A stretch of DNA of 64,000 bases from Betaproteobacteria bacterium Ga0077527 (GTDB lineage Bacteria; Pseudomonadota; Gammaproteobacteria; Burkholderiales; SG8-41), in contig LNDW01000020.1 in assembly GCA_001464815.1 (NCBI GenBank), positions 186,001-250,000 on the forward strand, given 5' to 3'. A model generated the notes under the pieces. It saw only the letters and a list, made by a program, of their open reading frames with translations. It searched no databases and was not told the origin of the DNA. Made by a program: the position numbers and the translations under genes. Of this stretch, positions 42,347-48,941 are shown piece by piece; the first letter of the stretch is position 1; each line of letters opens with the position of its first letter.

Positions 42347-43754
42347 AAGCCTTTGACCTTGCCTCTTTATACATCTCCCTGAAAGTCCGCCCCTGCGGCG
42401 CCGGAAAATCGCGGCGGTCGGTCCAGCCGCTGCCAAAAGGCAGGCTGCGAATCATGCCACGTTCGTCGGCCATCGCCCTCAGCAGGCGCGCCTTGAAGCG
42501 CATCACCGCGGCATACAGCGCGGGGCGCGCCGCCAGCCAGCCCCAGGCACGTAATGCCAGCACTTCGGGCCACGGTTTGAGCCGGCGTTCGAACTGCTGT
42601 TCGCGCAGCTTGCGCAGCAGTTCAGGCAGTGGAATCTTCACCGGGCAGGCGACATGGCACTGCCCGCACAGCGTCGCCGCATTGGGCAGGTCACGCGCAT
42701 TTTCCAGCCCGACATAGGTCGGCGTCAGCACCGAACCCATCGGCCCCGGATAAACCCAGCCGTAGGCATGGCCACCGACACTCTGGTAGACAGGGCAGTG
42801 GTTCATGCAGGCGCCGCAGCGGATGCAACGCAGCATCTCCTGGAAATCACCGCCGATCAGTTTTGTGCGGCCGGCATCGACCAGAATCACGTGGAAATGT
42901 TCGGGGCCGTCGCTATCGCCTTCGCGCCGCGGGCCGGTGGTCACCGACACATAGTTGGTGATGCTCTGCCCGGTGCCGTGGCGCGGCAGCAGGCGGATCA
43001 GCGTCGCCACGTCCTCCAGCGTCGGCACCACCTTCTCGATGCCGGTGATCGCAACGTGTACCTTGGGCAGCGTGGTCACCATGCGGCCATTGCCCTCGTT
43101 GGTGACAATCAGCGTCGAGCCGGTTTCGGCGATGATGAAATTGGCCCCTGAAACGCCCATGTCCGCCGACAGGAAGTGCGGCCGCAGCTTCTCGCGCGCT
43201 TCGCGGCACAGCGCCGGAATGTCGGTCAGCCGCGGTGCCTTGTGTTTGTCGGCGAACAAGTCCGACACCTCGTCGCGGGTCTTGTGCACCACCGGTGCGA
43301 CGATGTGGGAGGGTGGTTCCTGCGCCAGCTGCAGGATGTATTCGCCAAGGTCGGTCTCCACCACCTCCAGACCGGCAGCCTCCAGCGCGACATTGAGCCC
43401 GCATTCCTCGGTGACCATCGATTTCGACTTGACCACCTTGCGCACACCGTGCAGCGCGGCGATCTCGCGCACGATGCGGTTGACATCTTCATGGGTCTCC
43501 GCCCAGTGCACCACGGTGCCGCGGGCGGCGGCATTCTTTTCGAAGGCATCCAGATAGACATCCAGGTTGGCCAGCGCGCGGTCGCGTATCTCCGCCGCGG
43601 CATCGCGGATCTCGGGAAAATTGTCGAGCTCGGTGATGCGGTCGGCACGGCCCTTGACGAAATTTCCTTGCAACTTTTTCAACGCCGTTTGCAACTTGAC
43701 GTCGGCGAGCTTGGCGCCTGCCCGGGCTTTGAAGTGCATCGAAGTGACTTGCAT
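42345..43754 (-). CDS. lutB: LutB family iron-sulfur protein
   Basis: The ATG at 43754 gives 469 residues, the LutB length. The N-terminal LUD domain holds DMGVSGANFIIAETGSTLIVTNEGNGRM. Two [4Fe-4S] motifs follow: CIRCGACMNHCPVY and CGQCHVACPVK. The protein transfers electrons in the LutABC lactate dehydrogenase. A TATACT-like -10 lies only about 7 nt before the ATG, and no Shine-Dalgarno is seen, so a leaderless transcript is possible; MHFKARAGAK is an alternative start five codons in. Confidence 0.92.
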   Translation of the reverse strand: MQVTSMHFKARAGAKLADVKLQTALKKLQGNFVKGRADRITELDNFPEIRDAAAEIRDRALANLDVYLDAFEKNAAARGTVVHWAETHEDVNRIVREIAALHGVRKVVKSKSMVTEECGLNVALEAAGLEVVETDLGEYILQLAQEPPSHIVAPVVHKTRDEVSDLFADKHKAPRLTDIPALCREAREKLRPHFLSADMGVSGANFIIAETGSTLIVTNEGNGRMVTTLPKVHVAITGIEKVVPTLEDVATLIRLLPRHGTGQSITNYVSVTTGPRREGDSDGPEHFHVILVDAGRTKLIGGDFQEMLRCIRCGACMNHCPVYQSVGGHAYGWVYPGPMGSVLTPTYVGLENARDLPNAATLCGQCHVACPVKIPLPELLRKLREQQFERRLKPWPEVLALRAWGWLAARPALYAAVMRFKARLLRAMADERGMIRSLPFGSGWTDRRDFPAPQGRTFREMYKEARSKA

Positions 43755-43819
43755 GGGGTCTAGTATAGGGGATCGCAAAAACCCCACGTTCTGGTACGTA
43801 TTTTGCAAGAATCACGGCC

Positions 43820-44392
43820 ATGAAAATCATGCTGTTCGATGAAACCCCGGAACGCTCCCTGTTTCTGCGCATGACCCTGGAGCGTCTCGGCCATGAAATC
43901 GTCGCCGAAATCTCCAATCCGGGCGCGTTGTATGACGAGGTGCGCAGGCGCGCCCCGGACGCGATCATCATCGACACCGAGTCACCCAGCCGCGACACGC
44001 TGGAACACCTCTGCCTGATTACCGAGAGCTGCCCGCGGCCAATCGTGATGTTCAGCCACGACGCCAAGAAGGAGTCGATCCGCGAAGCGGTGCGCGCCGG
44101 GGTTACCGCCTACATCGTCGACGGACTGGCCGCCGAGCGGATCGAGCCGATCATCGAAACCGCGATGGCCCGCTTCGAGGCCTTCCAGTCGGTGCAGGAA
44201 GAACTCGCACAGACCCGCAGCAAACTGTCCGAGCGCAAGCTGGTCGATCGCGCCAAAGGCATCCTGATGACGGAGAAAAAAATCTCCGAGGACGAAGCCT
44301 ACCGCCTGCTCCGCAAGCTGGCGATGGACCGCAGCACCTCACTCGGCAACGTTGCTGAACAGGTCATCACCTTCGCCAAGCTGCTCGGCTGA
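43820..44392 (+). CDS. nasT: ANTAR-domain response regulator, NasT-like antiterminator
   Basis: The 190-residue protein has an N-terminal receiver-like domain (acid pocket LFDE at residues 6-8, Asp52 in AIIIDTESP) and a C-terminal ANTAR RNA-binding domain (KLVDRAKGILMTEKKISEDEAYRLLRKLAMD). NasT binds two-hexaloop RNA leaders and prevents transcription termination of nitrate genes. Just such a leader lies downstream at 44570-44609. Its usual sensor partner NasS is not next to it. It is the first gene before the nrtA operon. Confidence 0.93.
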   Translation: MKIMLFDETPERSLFLRMTLERLGHEIVAEISNPGALYDEVRRRAPDAIIIDTESPSRDTLEHLCLITESCPRPIVMFSHDAKKESIREAVRAGVTAYIVDGLAAERIEPIIETAMARFEAFQSVQEELAQTRSKLSERKLVDRAKGILMTEKKISEDEAYRLLRKLAMDRSTSLGNVAEQVITFAKLLG

Positions 44393-44490
44393 ACGTCCTG
44401 GACATGACCTTCACTGGTGCGGAGCGCCGGGTTTGTGCACCGCAATAGCGCGCGCACTCCAATTCCAGTCAGTTTCGATGCTTAAAAAAA

Positions 44491-44513
44491 ATTCAATTAA
44501 AACAAATAGTTAT
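44491..44513. repeat. Dispersed AT-rich intergenic motif, copy D
   Basis: It differs from copy B at four of 23 positions (ATTCAATTAAAACAAATAG). It lies 27 nt upstream of the sigma-54 promoter of the nitrate operon, a place where NtrC or an architectural protein would act. Confidence 0.45.
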
Positions 44514-44539
44514 TAAATTTATCGGGTAATTTCGAGGTT

Positions 44540-44554
44540 TGGCACGCGGTTTGC
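44540..44554 (+). promoter_or_regulatory. Sigma-54 (RpoN) promoter of the nitrate assimilation operon
   Basis: TGGCACGCGGTTTGC matches the consensus TGGCAC-N5-TTGC with the invariant GG (-24) and GC (-12) ten bases apart. The expected start, near 44566, is immediately before the ANTAR leader hairpin. This implies NtrC-type activation under nitrogen limitation. A possible NtrC half-site TGCACC is at 44436. Confidence 0.85.
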
Positions 44555-44569
44555 AATGTGTTGGGTTGT

Positions 44570-44609
44570 AAACCGGCCAACGGCGGCCGGTTTCAGGACA
44601 AGGGTGTTC
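44570..44609 (+). ncRNA. ANTAR two-hexaloop antitermination leader RNA
   Basis: Hairpin P1 is AAACCGGCC / GGCCGGTTT, a perfect 9-bp stem with hexaloop AACGGC. Hairpin P2 is GGAC / GTTC with hexaloop AAGGGT, two nt later. Both loops have A at position 1 and G at position 4, the known ANTAR-target rule. P2 overlaps the 5' arm of a terminator, so P2 formation and termination are mutually exclusive. NasT encoded upstream is the expected ligand. Confidence 0.85.
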
Positions 44610-44654
44610 GAGCAACTGCGCTTTTTTGGCGCGGGGCTTCGACACCCTTTTTTT
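44600..44654 (+). terminator. Leader terminator controlled by antitermination
   Basis: AAGGGTGT-CGA pairs with TCG-ACACCCTT across a 20-nt inner loop, and seven T residues follow (44648-44654). It precedes the nrtA start by 36 nt, so most transcripts would stop unless P2 forms. It shares its 5' arm with ANTAR hairpin P2. Confidence 0.85.
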
Positions 44655-44689
44655 ATTTGGCCCAACGCTGGACCTGCATGGAGAACACG

Positions 44690-45943
44690 ATGAATGAGAA
44701 CCCGAACCGCAAAACGCCCCGCCGCAAATTCCTCCAGCAAGCCGGCGCGGCGGCCCTGATGAGCCTGGTACCGGAAGCGGTGCGCATCGGTGCCTGGGCG
44801 GCGGGTTCGGATGCGCCGGAAAAAACCGAGGTCAAGATCGGTTTCATCCCGCTCACCGACTGCGCCTCGGTGGTGATGGCCTCGGTGCTCGGCTTCGACA
44901 AGAAGTACGGCATCAAGATCACGCCGACCAAGGAAGCCTCCTGGGCCAGCGTGCGCGACAAGCTGGTCAATGGCGACATCGATGCAGCCCACGTTCTTTA
45001 CGGCCTGATCTACGGCCTGCATCTCGGCGTCGGCGGCCCGAAAAAGGACATGGCGCAGCTGATGACGCTGAACCACAACGGCCAGGCCTTCACCCTGTCG
45101 AAAAAACTCGCCGACGCCGGCGCCGGCGATGTGACTTCCCTGGCGGCAATGATCAAGAAGGATAAACGCGAATACACCTTCGCCCAGACCTTCCCCACCG
45201 GCACCCACGCGATGTGGATTTACTACTGGCTGGCTTCCGCCGGCATCAATCCCTTCCGCGACGTCAAGACCATCACCGTGCCGCCGCCGCAGATGGTGGC
45301 CAACATGCGTGTGGGCAACATGGACGGCTTCTGCGTCGGCGAACCCTGGAACCATCGCGCCATCGCCGACGGCATCGGGGTTACGGCTGCCACGACACAG
45401 GATGTCTGGAAAGACCATCCGGAAAAAGTGCTCGGCACCACCGCCGACTTCGCCAACAAGTTCCCCAACACCTGCCGCGCGATGATCATGGCCGTTCTCG
45501 AGGCCAGCCGCTGGATCGACGCCTCGCTGTCCAACCGCATGAAAATGGCCGACACCGTCGCCGCCGCCGCCTACGTCAACACCTCGGTCGACGTCATCAA
45601 CCAGCGCATCCTCGGCCGCTACCAGAACGGCATGGGCAAGACCTGGGATGACCCCAACCACATGAAATTTTTCAACGATGGCTTCGTCAACTTCCCGTAC
45701 CTGTCCGACGGCATGTGGTTCCTGACGCAGCACCGCCGCTGGGGCCTGCTAAAGGAAGACCCGGACTATCTCGGCGTGGCCAAACAGATCAACCGCATCG
45801 ATCTCTACCGCCAGGCCGCCTCCCAGCTCAAGGTCAGCGTGCCCAAGGACGCGATGCGCACCTCAAAGTTGATCGATGGCGTGGTCTGGGATGGCAAGGA
45901 TCCGAAAAAATACGCCGCCAGCTTTGCCGTCAAGATGAGCTGA
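44690..45943 (+). CDS. nrtA: CmpA/NrtA family ABC transporter substrate-binding protein
   Basis: The ATG at 44690 has GGAG 6 nt ahead; the track's longer start reads through the leader RNA. The 417-residue product has a twin-arginine signal (RKTPRRKFLQQAGAAALMS) and the NrtA pattern TEVKIGFIPLTDCASVVMA. NrtA binds nitrate or nitrite in the periplasm for the NrtBCD ABC importer. The operon context of nitrate and nitrite reductases makes nitrate the likely ligand. A CmpA-like bicarbonate role is possible but less likely. Confidence 0.92.
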   Translation: MNENPNRKTPRRKFLQQAGAAALMSLVPEAVRIGAWAAGSDAPEKTEVKIGFIPLTDCASVVMASVLGFDKKYGIKITPTKEASWASVRDKLVNGDIDAAHVLYGLIYGLHLGVGGPKKDMAQLMTLNHNGQAFTLSKKLADAGAGDVTSLAAMIKKDKREYTFAQTFPTGTHAMWIYYWLASAGINPFRDVKTITVPPPQMVANMRVGNMDGFCVGEPWNHRAIADGIGVTAATTQDVWKDHPEKVLGTTADFANKFPNTCRAMIMAVLEASRWIDASLSNRMKMADTVAAAAYVNTSVDVINQRILGRYQNGMGKTWDDPNHMKFFNDGFVNFPYLSDGMWFLTQHRRWGLLKEDPDYLGVAKQINRIDLYRQAASQLKVSVPKDAMRTSKLIDGVVWDGKDPKKYAASFAVKMS

Positions 45944-45959
45944 TTGAAGGAGCACGAAG

Positions 45960-46874
45960 ATGATGACCGCAACGATTTCCGCAACACCGGACCCGGTGGA
46001 CACCTCACCGGAAAAAACTGCCGCATCCGCCGTGGTGCCGCACCCGGCGGCGCCGACCCGCAACGCCGCCGCCGAACAGGCGGCGGCCAACCTGCGCATC
46101 GCGGTGCGGCGGCGCAGGGAAATCGCCGCGCGCATCGCGGCGCCGCTGCTCGGCCTGCTGGTCTTCCTGACCATCTGGTTCGCGGTGTCGCAGATGGGCT
46201 CGATACCGGGGCCGGCCAAGACCTGGGAAGCGGCCAAGGTCGTGTTCAGCGATCCCTTCTACAAGAACGGCCCCAATGACCAGGGCATCGGCTGGAAAAT
46301 CGGCGGCTCGCTGTCGCGCGTGGCCATGGGCTTCGGGCTGGCCGCGCTGATCGGCATCCCGCTTGGTTTCATCATCGGGCGCTTCCTGTTCATGCGCAAC
46401 ATGGCGGAACCGGTGATCAGCCTGCTGCGGCCGGTGTCGCCGCTGGCCTGGCTGCCGATCGGCCTGCTGGTGTTCAAGGGCGCCGATCCCGCGGCGATCT
46501 GGACCATTTTCATTTCCAGCATCTGGCCGATGGTGATCAACACCGCGGTCGGCGTGCAGCGCATCCCGCAGGATTACCTCAACGTCGCGCGGGTGCTGAA
46601 ACTCTCCGAATGGAAAGTCTTCAGCAAGATCCTGTTTCCCGCGGTGCTGCCGTACATGTTGACCGGCGTGCGCCTGGCCATCGGCGTCGCCTGGCTGGTG
46701 ATCGTTGCCGCCGAGATGCTCACCGGCGGCGTCGGCCTCGGCTTCTGGGTGTGGGACGAGTGGAACAACCTCAAGGTCGAAAACATCATCATCGCGATTT
46801 TTGTCATCGGCATCATCGGGCTGCTGCTCGAATATTCCCTGCTGCTGCTGGCCAGGCGCTGGCAATACGACTGA
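45960..46874 (+). CDS. nrtB: Nitrate ABC transporter permease
   Basis: The 304-residue protein has a cytosolic N-terminal stretch of about 60 residues and then six TM helices with the BPD_transp_1 (NrtB/SsuC) fold. The EAA-like motif is present around YLNVARVLKLSEWKVFSKILFPAVLPYM. It forms the membrane channel with NrtD. AAGGAG lies 7 nt before the ATG at 45960, and it follows nrtA by 16 nt. Confidence 0.92.
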   Translation: MMTATISATPDPVDTSPEKTAASAVVPHPAAPTRNAAAEQAAANLRIAVRRRREIAARIAAPLLGLLVFLTIWFAVSQMGSIPGPAKTWEAAKVVFSDPFYKNGPNDQGIGWKIGGSLSRVAMGFGLAALIGIPLGFIIGRFLFMRNMAEPVISLLRPVSPLAWLPIGLLVFKGADPAAIWTIFISSIWPMVINTAVGVQRIPQDYLNVARVLKLSEWKVFSKILFPAVLPYMLTGVRLAIGVAWLVIVAAEMLTGGVGLGFWVWDEWNNLKVENIIIAIFVIGIIGLLLEYSLLLLARRWQYD

Positions 46875-46910
46875 TTCGGGCAACACGGTTAAACGAACAA
46901 GGAGCCGCAC

Positions 46911-47699
46911 ATGGACCGCTATCTCAACATCGACCAGGCCGGCATGATCTTCGAGACCCGCAAAGGCGCCTTCACCGCCCTGCGCGACATCAACCTGACC
47001 ATCCAGAAAGGCGAGTTCGTCACGCTGATCGGCCATTCCGGCTGCGGCAAATCAACGCTGCTCAACCTGATTGCCGGGCTTTCCACACCAACCAGCGGCT
47101 ACCTTTTTCTGTCGGAACGCCAGATCACCGGCCCCGGCCCCGACCGCGGCGTGGTGTTCCAGAACCATTCGCTGCTGCCGTGGCTGACCTGCTTCGAAAA
47201 CATCCACCTTGCCGTCGAACGCGTGTTCGCCGAGAAGGAGTCGAAAGCGCAACTGCGCGAACGCACACAGAAGGCCCTCGAAATGGTCGGCCTGACCCAG
47301 GCCGCCGACAAACGCCCGCACGAAATCTCCGGCGGCATGAAGCAGCGTGTCGGCATCGCCCGCGCGCTGGCGATGGAACCCAAGGTGCTGCTGATGGACG
47401 AACCCTTTGGCGCGCTCGATGCGCTGACCCGCGCCAGGCTGCAGGACGAACTGATGCGCATCGTCGCCGCCACCGGCAGCACCGTGGTGATGGTCACCCA
47501 TGACGTGGATGAGGCCGTGCTGCTCGCCGACCGCGTGGTGATGATGACCAACGGCCCGGCCGCGACCATCGGCGAAATCCTCAGCATCGACCTGCCGCGT
47601 CCGCGCGAACGCCTGGCGATGGCAAGCGAGCCGCGTTACCTCGCGGCGCGCAAGGCAGTGCTTGAATTCCTGTACCAGAAGCAGTTGAAAGCAGCGTGA
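46911..47699 (+). CDS. nrtD: Nitrate ABC transporter ATP-binding protein
   Basis: The 262-residue protein has Walker A GHSGCGKSTLL, the ABC signature ISGGMKQRVGIARAL and Walker B VLLMDEPFGALDAL. It is the NrtD/SsuB type single-domain ATPase. It energises nitrate import with the upstream permease and receptor. No NrtC fusion (ATPase plus receptor domain) is present, so the transporter is the NrtABD form. It is 36 nt downstream of nrtB. Confidence 0.93.
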   Translation: MDRYLNIDQAGMIFETRKGAFTALRDINLTIQKGEFVTLIGHSGCGKSTLLNLIAGLSTPTSGYLFLSERQITGPGPDRGVVFQNHSLLPWLTCFENIHLAVERVFAEKESKAQLRERTQKALEMVGLTQAADKRPHEISGGMKQRVGIARALAMEPKVLLMDEPFGALDALTRARLQDELMRIVAATGSTVVMVTHDVDEAVLLADRVVMMTNGPAATIGEILSIDLPRPRERLAMASEPRYLAARKAVLEFLYQKQLKAA

Positions 47700-47718
47700 C
47701 CTGGGTGTTGTAAAAATA

Positions 47719-48936
47719 ATGAATAAAAACAACAGGTTGCGATTGGTTTGCGTGGGCAACGGCATGGCCGGCATACGCACGCTGGAGGAGTTGCTGAAAC
47801 TGGCGCCGGACCTGTATGACATCACCGTCTTCGGCGCCGAACCGCATCCGAACTACAACCGCATCATGCTGTCTCCGGTGCTTGCCGGCGAACAGACGAT
47901 GCAGGAGATCGTACTCAACGACCTCGACTGGTACAAACGCAACGGCATCACCCTGCATCTCGGCAGGAAAATCAGCGCCATCGACCGCATCAAACGCGTG
48001 GTGCGTGCCGACGACGGCACCGAGGCCGGGTACGACCGGCTGCTGCTCGCGACCGGCTCCAACCCGATCATGCTGCCGATACCGGGCATGAATCTGTCGG
48101 GCGTGCTGACCTACCGCGACATCGCCGACACCGAAGGCATGATCCGCGCCGCGGCGCAGTACAAAAACGCGGTGGTCATCGGCGGCGGCCTGCTCGGCCT
48201 CGAGGCCGCCAATGGCCTGAAGCTGCGCGGCATGAACGTCACCGTGGTCCATCTCGCCGGGTGGCTGATGGAGCGCCAGCTCGACCGCACCGCGGCGGGC
48301 CTGCTGCAGCAATCACTGGAAGAAAAAGGCCTCAGCTTCCGCCTCGCCACGCAGACCGCGGAAATCGCCGCGGGTGAATCGGGCCGCGTCGCCGCGGTGA
48401 AATTCAAGGATGGCAGCAGCGTCGAGGCCGACCTCGTCGTGGTCGCCGCCGGCATCCGCCCCAACACCGAACTCGCCGAAAAATCCGGGCTGCAATGCAG
48501 TCGCGGCATCCTCGTCAACGACACCATGCAGACCTATGACCCGCGCATCTACGCCGTCGGCGAATGCGCCAGCCACCGCGGCGTCGCCTACGGCCTGGTC
48601 GCGCCGCTGTTCGACATGGCAAAGGTCTGCGCCACCCACCTCGCCGAGATGGGCATCGGCCGCTACACCGGCTCGATGCTGTCGACCAAACTCAAGGTCA
48701 CCGGCATCGACCTCTTCTCCGCCGGCGATTTCCAGGGAGGAGAAGGCAGCGAGGACATCGTGCTCTCCGATCCGGCAAGCGGCATCTACAAGCGCATCGT
48801 CATCAAGGACGACCGGCTGATCGGCAGCGTGCTTTATGGTGATACTGCCGAAGGCCCCTGGCATTTCGAACTGCTGCGCGAAGGCCGCAAGGTCAACGAC
48901 ATCCGCAACCAGCTGATGTTCGGCGGGGCCGCCTGA
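47719..48936 (+). CDS. FAD-dependent NAD(P)H oxidoreductase of nitrate reductase (NasB-like)
   Basis: The 405-residue protein has two nucleotide-binding Rossmann motifs (VCVGNGMAGIRTLEEL for FAD, AVVIGGGLLGLEAANGL for NAD(P)H) and the family ending VGECASHRGVAYGLVAPL. It resembles the N-terminal half of NirB and the NasB electron-transfer subunit. Its placement directly before nasA suggests it feeds NADH electrons to the nitrate reductase. There is no [2Fe-2S] BFD domain of its own; nasA carries one instead. Confidence 0.88.
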   Translation: MNKNNRLRLVCVGNGMAGIRTLEELLKLAPDLYDITVFGAEPHPNYNRIMLSPVLAGEQTMQEIVLNDLDWYKRNGITLHLGRKISAIDRIKRVVRADDGTEAGYDRLLLATGSNPIMLPIPGMNLSGVLTYRDIADTEGMIRAAAQYKNAVVIGGGLLGLEAANGLKLRGMNVTVVHLAGWLMERQLDRTAAGLLQQSLEEKGLSFRLATQTAEIAAGESGRVAAVKFKDGSSVEADLVVVAAGIRPNTELAEKSGLQCSRGILVNDTMQTYDPRIYAVGECASHRGVAYGLVAPLFDMAKVCATHLAEMGIGRYTGSMLSTKLKVTGIDLFSAGDFQGGEGSEDIVLSDPASGIYKRIVIKDDRLIGSVLYGDTAEGPWHFELLREGRKVNDIRNQLMFGGAA

Positions 48937-48941
48937 ATTCC

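Noticed and set aside
44615-44624. Alternative second ANTAR hexaloop AACTGC in AGC-AACTGC-GCT
   Set aside because: It lacks G at position 4; the neighbouring GGAC-AAGGGT-GTTC hairpin satisfies both loop rules and overlaps the terminator as expected.
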